Positions 26,148 to 34,121 of a stretch of 64,000 nucleotides of DNA are shown here, piece after piece. The position numbers and the translations under genes were made by a program. The notes under the pieces are model-generated. The model was not told the origin of the DNA, ran no database searches, and worked only from the letters and a program-made list of their open reading frames with translations. This DNA comes from an uncultured Desulfobulbaceae bacterium (GTDB lineage: Bacteria; Desulfobacterota; Desulfobulbia; Desulfobulbales; BM004). The number at the start of each line of letters is the position of its first letter. The first letter of the stretch is position 1. The stretch spans positions 62,001 to 126,000 of the forward strand of contig CAMYKS010000003.1 of assembly GCA_947259115.1 (NCBI GenBank), written 5' to 3'.

Positions 26148-26328
26148 CCCGCATTTTTCACGAGTCGATACGCCGGATAGACAAAGTGTAAGTCGTTTGA
26201 GCTATACTTTAGTATGCGAAACGCCTAACACTGCAGGCTATACGGAAAATATACTAGAAATATAAAATTTAAATCACAAAAACAGATATTTAAACTTATT
26301 TTTCAAAACTGTTCATGAAATATTCGGG
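26148..26328. mobile_element. Miniature inverted-repeat element, family 1, copy 1
   Basis: 181 bp with imperfect terminal inverted repeats (left CCCGCATTTTTCACGA; right end reversed CCCGAATATTTCATGA) and CTAG directly outside both ends (26144-26147 and 26329-26332), consistent with a 4-bp target duplication. It has no coding capacity. A longer copy of the same sequence in the opposite orientation is at 57028-57307. Confidence 0.85.
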
Positions 26329-26332
26329 CTAG

Positions 26333-26490
26333 GAGCCTGTCGGAGAATTCCCAATCTACTGCAAAAGCTTGAGATGCGGTTAAAATTTCCGTGAATTTTT
26401 TTAAATAGCGCTGCTATTCGCATCAAATCTCCGAAAATTTGATCTCAATTCCTCATTTATTCTTTACGATTATAATTCCCCGACAGGCTC
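26333..26490. mobile_element. Miniature inverted-repeat element, family 2, copy 1
   Basis: 158 bp with 17-bp terminal inverted repeats (GAGCCTGTCGGRGAATT) and CTAG at both borders (26329-26332 and 26491-26494). The left CTAG is the same one that bounds the family 1 element, so the two insertions abut. A closely similar copy in opposite orientation is at 52156-52317. Confidence 0.88.
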
Positions 26491-26663
26491 CTAGAGTTGG
26501 TTTCTGCATGAATAAACTGCAGGACATTATTGGAAATCCAAAAAACTGGAACAAGAGTTACTGCTGGAATTTCAGAAAAAGAAAGAGAAATAGTCAAGAA
26601 TAAAGTGATTTATCATGTCCTGATCCTCCCTTTCCTGATGGTACAAAAATACAACATTTAGTA

Positions 26664-26691
26664 TTGACAGAATAACAGTACACTGTATATG
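26664..26691 (+). promoter_or_regulatory. Candidate promoter of the nrdDG operon
   Basis: TTGACA at 26664-26669 and TATATG at 26686-26691 are separated by 16 nt. It lies just upstream of the cobalamin riboswitch, as needed to transcribe it. Consensus match only. Confidence 0.6.
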
Positions 26692-26699
26692 GTAGTGTG

Positions 26700-26878
26700 C
26701 ATTGGTTAGCAACAGCTCCAGCTGTTGTGAAACAAAAAGGGAATCCGGTGATATTCCGGATCTGTCCAGTAGCGACAATCAGTAACGAATTCCTCCATAA
26801 GCACTGGTCGTTTTTTATGACTGGGAAGCGTTGGCTGGCAGGAACCATACGCCTGTAAGCCCGGAGACCTGCCGAACT
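26700..26878 (+). promoter_or_regulatory. Cobalamin (B12) riboswitch
   Basis: The conserved elements occur in order: AAAAAGGGAATCCGGTG at the start of the aptamer core, the paired ATTCCGGAT, a CACTGG segment, GGGAAGCG, and the B12 box GTAAGCCCGGAGACCTGCC at 26855-26873. The spacing fits the known fold. It lies 45 nt upstream of nrdD, so cobalamin should lower expression of the anaerobic reductase, probably through the ribosome site AAAGGAGAGAG or by termination; no clear terminator is seen, favouring translational control. Confidence 0.9.
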
Positions 26879-26918
26879 CAAACCATAATTTTTTAGCCTG
26901 CGATGAAAGGAGAGAGTA

Positions 26919-29045
26919 ATGCCCGAACAGCCACACCAGTCAGCCACAGCCCCGGACCAACTTTTTGATACCATCCGCAAACGCGATCAGCGCCTTGAAT
27001 CCTTTGATGCTGCCAAGATTACCAATGCCATTTTAAAGGCCGGTCGCGCCACCGGCGAATTTGACGAGGCCGAGGCACGCCGCCTGACGATCAGGGTGCT
27101 GACCACAGCCCAGGTCATGTTTGAAGGCCCGCCTGCGGTGGAGGAGATCCAGGATCTGGTGGAGGAGGTTCTGCTTGCCTCACCGCATAAACAAACGGCC
27201 AAGGGGTACATCCTCTATCGCGACCAGCATGCAAAGATTCGGGAGATGGTGGCCAAGGCCGACCTCGACCTCATAGAAAACTATCTTGAGCGGCTGGACT
27301 GGAAGGTGCAGGAAAACTCGAATATGTCCTACTCCCTACAGGGGCTGAATAACTATATATCCAGCGAAGTGAGCAAAACCTACTGGCTCAACAAAATCTA
27401 TACCCCGGAGGTGCGGAGGGCCCATCAGAACGGCGATTTGCATATTCATGATCTTGGACTGCTTTCGGTATACTGCGTCGGCTGGGACCTGCAGGACCTC
27501 CTGCGCACCGGTTTCAAGGGCGCCCCGGGCAAGGCGGAAAGCAGCCCGGCAAAACACTTCAGAAGCGCGCTCGGTCAGGTGGTCAATTTTTTCTATACCC
27601 TGCAGGGGGAGGCGGCCGGGGCCCAGGCCTTTTCCAGCTTTGACACTCTGCTGGCTCCTTTTATCCGTTACGACCAGCTCTCCTACCGGGAGATCAAGCA
27701 GGCTTTGCAGGAGTTTGTCTTCAACCTCAACGTTGCCACCCGGGTTGGCTTTCAAACGCCTTTCACCAACCTGACCATGGACCTCCAGCCCCCCAGCGCC
27801 CTGCGGGACCAACCGATAATTATCGGCGGCAAGGCGCAGGAAGAGTTGTACGGTGATTTCCAGGAAGAGATGAATATGCTCAACCAGGCATTTCTAGAGG
27901 TCATGAGCGAGGGTGATGCCAAGGGCAGGGTATTCACCTTTCCCATTCCCACCTACAACATTACGCCGGAGTTTGACTGGGAGGCCCCCGGCCTGGAAAG
28001 TCTCTGGGAGGTGACGGCCAAATACGGCCTTCCCTACTTTTCAAACTTTGTCAATTCCGACCTGAGCCCGGATGATGCCCGCTCCATGTGCTGCAGGTTG
28101 CGCCTGGACACACGCCACCTGGAGAAACGGGGAGGCGGCCTGTTCGGCGCCAATCCCCTGACCGGTTCCATCGGGGTGGTGACGGTTAACCTGGCGGCCA
28201 TCGGCTTCCAGGCCGACAGTGATGCTGACTTTTTTGAGCGACTGGATAAACTCATGGAAACTGCCCGTACCAGCCTGGAAACCAAGCGCAAGGTCCTTGA
28301 ACAGTTCACCGCTAAAGGACTCTATCCCTATACCAGTTTCTACCTGCGTGATGTAAAAAAACGGTTTGACTCCTTTTGGGAGAATCATTTCTCGACCATC
28401 GGCCTGATCGGTGGCAACGAGGCCTGTCTCAACCTGCTGGGATGCGATATCGGCAGCGAGCCCGGCCGCATCTTTGCCGGCCGGGTGCTTGACCATATGC
28501 GCGATACCCTGGCCCGCTTCCAGGAGGAGACCGGCAACCATTACAACCTGGAGGCAACTCCGGCCGAAGGTACCGGTTTCAGGCTGGCATCCCTTGACTC
28601 CAAACGGTTTCCGGATATGCAGGCAACGCTCACCTGCCCGGAAGACGGGACGCCCATCTACTCCAACTCAACCCAACTGCCGGTGAACTATACGGACGAT
28701 ATATTTGAAGTGCTGGACCTGCAGGATGAACTGCAGACCAAGTATACCGGCGGTACGGTAGTGCACAGCTTTCTGGGCGAGGCGGCGGCCGACCCCACAG
28801 CGGTAAGGTCATTTGTCAGAACCGTATGCAACAATTACCATCTGCCCTACTTCACCGTAACTCCCTCTTTTGCCATCTGTCCGAGCCACGGCTATCTGCG
28901 GGGTGAAGTAGACACGTGCCCGACCTGCGACGAAAAAACCGAGGTTTATTCCCGGGTTGTCGGGTATATGCGGCCGGTAGGTCAATGGAACAAGGGCAAG
29001 CAGGCGGAATTTTCCGCCCGCAGCCATTATCGGGTTGATGGCTAG
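26919..29045 (+). CDS. nrdD: Anaerobic (class III) ribonucleoside-triphosphate reductase
   Basis: A 708-residue glycyl-radical enzyme that reduces ribonucleotides to deoxyribonucleotides without oxygen. An ATP-cone allosteric domain covers about residues 18-105 (RDQRLESFDAAKITNAIL). The catalytic barrel follows (for example GDLHIHDLG, NLNVATRVGFQTPF). The C-terminal end has the zinc site (ICPSHGYLRGEVDTCPTC) and the glycyl-radical region (YSRVVGYMRPVGQWNKGK). The activase gene starts 6 nt downstream. The upstream cobalamin riboswitch suggests that the cell also has a B12-dependent class II reductase and switches to this enzyme when B12 is short; the class II gene is not in this window. Confidence 0.96.
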   Translation: MPEQPHQSATAPDQLFDTIRKRDQRLESFDAAKITNAILKAGRATGEFDEAEARRLTIRVLTTAQVMFEGPPAVEEIQDLVEEVLLASPHKQTAKGYILYRDQHAKIREMVAKADLDLIENYLERLDWKVQENSNMSYSLQGLNNYISSEVSKTYWLNKIYTPEVRRAHQNGDLHIHDLGLLSVYCVGWDLQDLLRTGFKGAPGKAESSPAKHFRSALGQVVNFFYTLQGEAAGAQAFSSFDTLLAPFIRYDQLSYREIKQALQEFVFNLNVATRVGFQTPFTNLTMDLQPPSALRDQPIIIGGKAQEELYGDFQEEMNMLNQAFLEVMSEGDAKGRVFTFPIPTYNITPEFDWEAPGLESLWEVTAKYGLPYFSNFVNSDLSPDDARSMCCRLRLDTRHLEKRGGGLFGANPLTGSIGVVTVNLAAIGFQADSDADFFERLDKLMETARTSLETKRKVLEQFTAKGLYPYTSFYLRDVKKRFDSFWENHFSTIGLIGGNEACLNLLGCDIGSEPGRIFAGRVLDHMRDTLARFQEETGNHYNLEATPAEGTGFRLASLDSKRFPDMQATLTCPEDGTPIYSNSTQLPVNYTDDIFEVLDLQDELQTKYTGGTVVHSFLGEAAADPTAVRSFVRTVCNNYHLPYFTVTPSFAICPSHGYLRGEVDTCPTCDEKTEVYSRVVGYMRPVGQWNKGKQAEFSARSHYRVDG

Positions 29046-29051
29046 GCTGAG

Positions 29052-29660
29052 ATGAAGATAAGCGCATTGCAGCCGGTGACGGCCAGTGATTTCCCCGGTC
29101 GTATGGCGGCCATTATTTTTACCCAGGGGTGCAATTTCCATTGTCCATTCTGTCATAACGGCAGTCTGCTACCGATGGATGCAGACTGTCTGATCGGCGA
29201 GGACACGGTTTACAGCTTTTTAAAAAAGCGGCAGAAACTGTTGGACGGTTTAGTGATTAGCGGCGGCGAACCCTGTCTGCAGGAAGATCTTGCCGGTTTT
29301 TGCCGACAGGTCAAGGACATGGGTTATGCAGTCAAGCTCGACACCAACGGCAGCCGGCCTTTAGTCATTGAAGAACTGCTTGCTGAAGATCTGGTTAATT
29401 TCATCGCCATGGATATCAAAGCCCCCCTGTCCCGTTTACCGGAACTGACCGGAACAGCCTCGCATGGGGAGCAGATCAGCCGCTCGATTTCCCTCGTTGC
29501 AGAAAGCGGAGTTGACCACCTTTTCCGCACCACCGACGTCAAACCCATGCTCTCTTCCGAAGACCACCGTTCCATTAAGGAACTGGTACCGCCGGGATCA
29601 TGTCATGTTGTGCAGCCCTTTGTGGCGAAAAATGCCCTGGCGCCGTCCCTGCGGGAGTAG
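29052..29660 (+). CDS. nrdG: Anaerobic ribonucleotide reductase activating protein (radical SAM)
   Basis: A 202-residue radical SAM enzyme that makes the glycyl radical on NrdD. The iron-sulfur motif CNFHCPFCHN (Cx3Cx2C) is near residue 27, followed by GLVISGGEPCLQ, a SAM-binding segment. The start KISALQPVTASDFPGRMAAI is typical of the NrdG group called anaerobic ribonucleoside-triphosphate reductase activating protein. It follows nrdD with a 6-nt gap and shares the riboswitch control. No obvious terminator follows; the 29661-29884 gap has no gene. Confidence 0.95.
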   Translation: MKISALQPVTASDFPGRMAAIIFTQGCNFHCPFCHNGSLLPMDADCLIGEDTVYSFLKKRQKLLDGLVISGGEPCLQEDLAGFCRQVKDMGYAVKLDTNGSRPLVIEELLAEDLVNFIAMDIKAPLSRLPELTGTASHGEQISRSISLVAESGVDHLFRTTDVKPMLSSEDHRSIKELVPPGSCHVVQPFVAKNALAPSLRE

Positions 29661-29884
29661 TTAAAGGGGAGATTTCACGATTGTTGCTTGGGTTGACTCA
29701 GCTAAACCCGCCTGCCGGTGTAAGGAATAGCTTCACTCCCTGTTTACCTTAAAGATGAATACCGGGGCCGGGCATGGCATTCTAAAAATTAAGGTATGGG
29801 GTAGTTGTCTTTTCCCCTTGACCCCCCGATCCCTATCTTTTACCTTTTATTTTTGACCTGAAACCATTTACCTCTGAGGCTGCC

Positions 29885-30877
29885 ATGAAAAGAGCAACGA
29901 TTCTATCCATTATGCTGCTGTTCACTGTATTTGGACTAACTGAAGCATTTGCCAGGACCTTTGTCACCATCGGCACAGGCGGGGTGACCGGCGTCTACTA
30001 CCCTACCGGCGGCGCCATCAGCCGCATGGTTAACAAGAAATCCAAGGAATACGGGATCAAGGCGACCGTCGAATCCACCGGAGGCTCTGTCTATAATATT
30101 AACGCGGTGTTAAGCGGTGACCTTGAATTCGGAGTGGCCCAGTCCGACCGCCAGTACCAGGCCTATCACGGATTGGCCGAATGGGCCCGGAAAGGCCCAC
30201 AGCAAGAATTGCGGGCAGTGTTTTCCATCCATCCGGAGTCCATCACTCTGATCGCTGCCGCTGCCAGCGGTGTCAAAAACGTCCAGGGTCTGAAGGGCAA
30301 ACGGTTGAATATCGGCAATCCTGGTTCCGGCCAGTTGCAGAATTCAAAGGATGTTCTGGCCGCCGCCGGTGTCAGCCTGGATGCTATCAAGGCCGAGCAG
30401 GTAAAGGCGGTGGAGGCCCCCGGCCTGCTGCAGGATGAAAAGATCGACGCCTTCTTCTACACGGTCGGCCATCCGAACGGCAATATAAAAGAGGCTACCT
30501 CCGGCCGTATCAAGGTCAATATTGTCCCCATCAGCGGCCTTGGCATCGAAGCTCTTTTGAAAAAACACTCCTATTATGCCAGGGCAACAATCCCGGCAAA
30601 ATTCTATCCCAATGCCACCAACCAAGCCGACATTCATTCCATCGGCGTCAAGGCTACCTTTGTTGCTTCCAGCAAGCTAGATGAAAACATCGTCTACGCT
30701 ATTACCAAAGAGGTGTTTGACAACCTGGAGGAGTTCAAGAAGCTGCACCCTGCTTATGAATTGCTAACGGCGGAAAATATGCTGCAGGGGTTGTCAGCAC
30801 CCATTCACAAGGGAGCTCTAAGGTATTACAGGGAAGCGGGTCTGCTCAAATATATAAATCCAGACCTCGTTCAGTAA
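29885..30877 (+). CDS. TAXI family TRAP transporter substrate-binding protein
   Basis: A 330-residue periplasmic binding protein with a signal peptide (MKRATILSIMLLFTVFGL, ending near AFA at 23-25). The mature start TFVTIGTGGVTGVYYPTGG is the signature of the TAXI (TRAP-associated extracytoplasmic immunogenic) group. It presents a substrate, often an organic or amino acid such as glutamate, to the fused TRAP permease encoded 132 nt downstream. The substrate cannot be read from sequence. A nested hairpin separates the two genes. Confidence 0.93.
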   Translation: MKRATILSIMLLFTVFGLTEAFARTFVTIGTGGVTGVYYPTGGAISRMVNKKSKEYGIKATVESTGGSVYNINAVLSGDLEFGVAQSDRQYQAYHGLAEWARKGPQQELRAVFSIHPESITLIAAAASGVKNVQGLKGKRLNIGNPGSGQLQNSKDVLAAAGVSLDAIKAEQVKAVEAPGLLQDEKIDAFFYTVGHPNGNIKEATSGRIKVNIVPISGLGIEALLKKHSYYARATIPAKFYPNATNQADIHSIGVKATFVASSKLDENIVYAITKEVFDNLEEFKKLHPAYELLTAENMLQGLSAPIHKGALRYYREAGLLKYINPDLVQ

Positions 30878-30909
30878 TGGGGCAGAAAATTCTGTATAGT
30901 ATAATGAAG

Positions 30910-30984
30910 GGCAGCACTCTGGTTCCATGGAAAGGGGGACAGATTTCAAATCTGTCCCCAAGTACTGGAAAATGGAGTGCTGCC
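30910..30984. repeat. Nested palindromic hairpin between the TRAP genes
   Basis: An inner perfect 12-bp stem (GGGGACAGATTT at 30935-30946, complement 30948-30959) lies inside an outer 10-bp stem (GGCAGCACTC at 30910-30919 paired with 30975-30984). There is no T run. It resembles REP-type elements found near single-strand (Y1) transposase systems, but may also process or attenuate the operon mRNA. Seen directly; function inferred. Confidence 0.8.
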
Positions 30985-31009
30985 TGTGGTTCACTAATTC
31001 TGTGATACA

Positions 31010-33043
31010 TTGAGCACCATAGACCAACAACAGTTTGCTGAGGAGATATTAAAAACCGAGACCGGGGATGCCCGGACTCTGCGTCTCTATGAAAATATCC
31101 TGGTTGGCGCGGTGGCAATCTGCTGGGCTCTCTTCCAGCTTTCCCTGGCCGGTTTCCTGGTGCTCGACTCCACCAAGGTGCGGGCCATCCATCTTGCCTT
31201 TGCCATGGCCCTTCTTTTCCTTCTGGCCCCCTGCCTGAAAAAACCGCGACGTTTTCTGGGGTTTCTGTCAGTTCACGACCGCATCCCTGTGATGGATTAT
31301 ATCCTGGCCCTGGCAGGTTCTCTGGCTGCGCTCTATATTGTCTTTGATTACTCGGGCCTGGGGCTTCGGGCCGGGGCCCCGCTTACCAGGGACCTGGTGA
31401 TCGGTGCCTGCCTGGTTATTCTCCTTTTGGAGGCGGCCCGGCGGGTCATCGGCCCGGCCCTGCCTGTCATTGCAATTTTTTTCACGGCCTATGCCTTCCT
31501 GGGGCCATACCTGCCGGACCTTTTCGCCTTCAAGGGCGTCTCGCTCCGTAAATACTTAAGCAATATAACGCTCTCCACCGAAGGTATCTACGGCATCCCC
31601 CTGGGCGTATCCTCCTCCATTGTCTATCTCTTTGTGTTGTTTGGTGCGCTTCTTGATAAGGCCGGCGCCGGCCGTTTCTTTACCAACCTGGCCTTGGCCG
31701 TACTCGGAAAATACAAGGGGGGACCGGCCAAGGCAGCTGTGGTATCAAGCGGTGCCACCGGGCTGGTCTCAGGATCATCCATTGCAAACATCGTCACCAC
31801 CGGCCCGTTTACCATCCCGCTCATGAAAAAGATCGGCTACCCGGCCAAAAAGGCGGCTGCCGTGGAGGTGGCCTCCAGCACCGACGGCCAGCTCATGCCG
31901 CCGATCATGGGAGCTGCCGCATTTATCATAGCTGAATATGTCAATGTCCCCTACATGCATGTGGTCAAGGCCGCGGTTATCCCGGCCCTGGTATCCTACT
32001 TCGGCCTCTTCTGTATCACGCATCTTGAGGCCAGCAAGCTTGGCATCAGGGGCCTGGAGCCCCGTGACCTGCCGAAATTCTTCCTGACTTTAAAAGAAGG
32101 TTTGCATTATCTGCTGCCCCTGGCAATATTACTCTATGAATTGATCATAACAAGACATTCACCGGAAATGGCCGCCTTCCGCTCCATCCTGGTTTTGCTT
32201 GTTATCATCCTGTTCCAGGAAATCCGCCGCACCCTGCGTAATGGTTTGGGCTTCTTTGCCGGGGTCAAGCACGGTATCATTGTGATAGGCAGCGGTATGA
32301 TCCAAGGCTCCAAGAACATGATGTCAGTGGCACTGGCATGCGCAGCGGCGGGCATCATTGTCGGGGTGGTCAATATGGGTATCGGCGGCATGATCGCCCT
32401 CATCGTCGAGACGCTGTCCATGGGCAATATCTATCTCCTGCTGATCATAACAGCCCTGGCAAGTCTCCTGCTGGGCATGGGGCTGCCCACCACCGCTACC
32501 TATATCGTCATGGCCTCTCTCACAGCGCCGATCATTGTTGAGGTGGGTGGGCTCTATAATTTCGTCATTCCCATCATGGCCGCGCATCTCTTCTGCTTCT
32601 ATTTCGGTATCCTGGCAGACGACACGCCACCGGTTGGCCTTGCAGCCTATGCCGCCTCTGCCATTGCAGAGTCAGACCCAATCCAGACAGGCATCCAGGG
32701 TTTTCTCTACGATATCCGCACCTCGGTGATCGCCTTCATGTTTGTCTTTAACCCGGACCTGATCCTGCACAACATCAACAGCTGGCCCAAGGGGCTGCTG
32801 ATCTTTGGCATGGCGCTGGTCGGCATGTCTGCCTTTGAGAATTTTGCCCAGGGCTGGTGCCTGACCAAGAACAGGCTGTACGAGATCCCTTTTTTCCTGG
32901 CAGCCGCCTTTATCCTGTTCCATCCAGGCCCCTTTGCCGCATTTTTCAATTTAAACCAGGCCCACAAGTACTGGCTCTTCCCAATCGGCTTGTTTATTTA
33001 CGGTGCGGTCATCGCCCACCAGAAGTTACGGGCTAAATCCTGA
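31010..33043 (+). CDS. TRAP transporter permease, fused small and large subunits (TAXI type)
   Basis: A 677-residue membrane protein in which the four-helix DctQ-like part and the twelve-helix DctM-like part are fused, as is usual for TAXI systems. Features include SGATGLVSGSSIANIVTTG and GMGLPTTATYIVMASLTAP in the large part, both typical of the family. It imports substrate using an ion gradient. The start is uncertain: the frame opens at TTG (31010) without a good ribosome site, and the N-terminal 25 residues (TIDQQQFAEEILKTETG) are cytoplasmic. Operon partner of the binding protein at 29885. Confidence 0.92.
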   Translation: MSTIDQQQFAEEILKTETGDARTLRLYENILVGAVAICWALFQLSLAGFLVLDSTKVRAIHLAFAMALLFLLAPCLKKPRRFLGFLSVHDRIPVMDYILALAGSLAALYIVFDYSGLGLRAGAPLTRDLVIGACLVILLLEAARRVIGPALPVIAIFFTAYAFLGPYLPDLFAFKGVSLRKYLSNITLSTEGIYGIPLGVSSSIVYLFVLFGALLDKAGAGRFFTNLALAVLGKYKGGPAKAAVVSSGATGLVSGSSIANIVTTGPFTIPLMKKIGYPAKKAAAVEVASSTDGQLMPPIMGAAAFIIAEYVNVPYMHVVKAAVIPALVSYFGLFCITHLEASKLGIRGLEPRDLPKFFLTLKEGLHYLLPLAILLYELIITRHSPEMAAFRSILVLLVIILFQEIRRTLRNGLGFFAGVKHGIIVIGSGMIQGSKNMMSVALACAAAGIIVGVVNMGIGGMIALIVETLSMGNIYLLLIITALASLLLGMGLPTTATYIVMASLTAPIIVEVGGLYNFVIPIMAAHLFCFYFGILADDTPPVGLAAYAASAIAESDPIQTGIQGFLYDIRTSVIAFMFVFNPDLILHNINSWPKGLLIFGMALVGMSAFENFAQGWCLTKNRLYEIPFFLAAAFILFHPGPFAAFFNLNQAHKYWLFPIGLFIYGAVIAHQKLRAKS

Positions 33044-33220
33044 TTTCTGTTTTAAAAAACTTTCCCCTTTTTCTTTCAGCATCCGGTCTCCAGCCTTCAG
33101 CCTTCAGCCTATTCACTCCTTCCTCCCCAATTTTTCCCCAATTAATACGAATTATTCGTGACTTTTCAGTCAGAAAGCTTTCAAATATGATTACACACCC
33201 TGAAAAAAAGGAGGTACCTC

Positions 33221-33994
33221 ATGCTGAAAAGAACACCCAGGCTTTTCAAAGCACATTTCCTCACCCTGGCAGGCTGTACTGTCATGGCCGCGTTTTTCAT
33301 ATTTGGACCATCAACAGCTGAAAGCGGTTGGTGGGAAAAAGGGGCTGAACTCCTGAAAAGCCCGGCCGGCGGCAGCACAAAGCAGGCTCTCAGCTCCGAG
33401 GAGGTCGGGCTCGGATTAAAAGACGCCCTGCTGGTCGGCTCGGAAAACGTGGTTTCCCAACTCGGCCGTACGGACGGCTTCAACCTGGACCCGGCTATTC
33501 ACATACCGCTGCCGGAGCAGTTGAACAGTGTCAAGTCCCTGCTGGGCAAAGTTGGCATGTCATCCATGCTCGACGACCTGGAATTAAAACTGAACCGGGC
33601 CGCCGAAGTTGCAACGCCGAAGGCAAAGGAACTTTTCACCCAGGCAATTTCAGAGATGACTTTCGAAGATGTCATGAATATTTATAATGGCCCGGACGAT
33701 GCTGCCACCAGGTACTTTCAGGACAAAATGACCCCCCCCCTGGCCAGGGAAATGCAGCCGGTAGTTGAACAGAGCCTGGCCGAGGTCGGCGCGGTTCAGA
33801 CCTATGACAGTGTTATGGGTGAATACCGGGCCATACCGTTTGTGCCGGATGTGAAAGCAGACCTGACAACCTACGTGGTTGAAAAGGGCATGGACGGCAT
33901 CTTCCATTATATTGCTGTTGAGGAAGCTGCTATCCGTCAGAATCCGGCAAAACGCACGACCGAGTTACTACAACGTGTTTTTGGGGCAAAATAA
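33221..33994 (+). CDS. DUF4197 domain secreted protein
   Basis: A 257-residue exported protein. The N-terminal hydrophobic stretch (FLTLAGCTVMAAFFIFG) acts as a signal or anchor; a Cys at LAGC could be lipidated. From about residue 60 the sequence matches DUF4197 (GLKDALLVGSENVVSQLG, IHIPLPEQLNSVKSLLGKVG, FTQAISEMTFEDVMNIYNG, AATRYFQDKM). The domain has no known biochemical role and occurs widely in Proteobacteria as periplasmic or outer-membrane proteins. Strong AAAGGAGGT site. A C9 run at about 33731 could be a phase-variable tract or simply chance. Confidence 0.9.
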   Translation: MLKRTPRLFKAHFLTLAGCTVMAAFFIFGPSTAESGWWEKGAELLKSPAGGSTKQALSSEEVGLGLKDALLVGSENVVSQLGRTDGFNLDPAIHIPLPEQLNSVKSLLGKVGMSSMLDDLELKLNRAAEVATPKAKELFTQAISEMTFEDVMNIYNGPDDAATRYFQDKMTPPLAREMQPVVEQSLAEVGAVQTYDSVMGEYRAIPFVPDVKADLTTYVVEKGMDGIFHYIAVEEAAIRQNPAKRTTELLQRVFGAK

Positions 33995-34121
33995 GAAAGT
34001 TTTTCCCCCGGCTTTCTCTTTTTCAGGGGTGTTGCCCATAATCCTTCAGCCTTCAGCCTAAAAAACATGTTCCTCTATACCTATTACCCCACCAAAATAG
34101 GTTTTTGATCAGGAGGTTGCT

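Noticed and set aside
33729-33739. C9 run in the DUF4197 gene as a phase-variation tract
   Set aside because: The frame is intact and nothing shows that the length varies; kept only as a remark.
33094-34060. CCTTCAGCCTTCAGCCTA repeated at 33094-33111 and 34043-34060, flanking the DUF4197 gene
   Set aside because: Exact 18-bp direct repeat, but a simple low-complexity sequence without transposase or target duplication; not enough to call a mobile unit.
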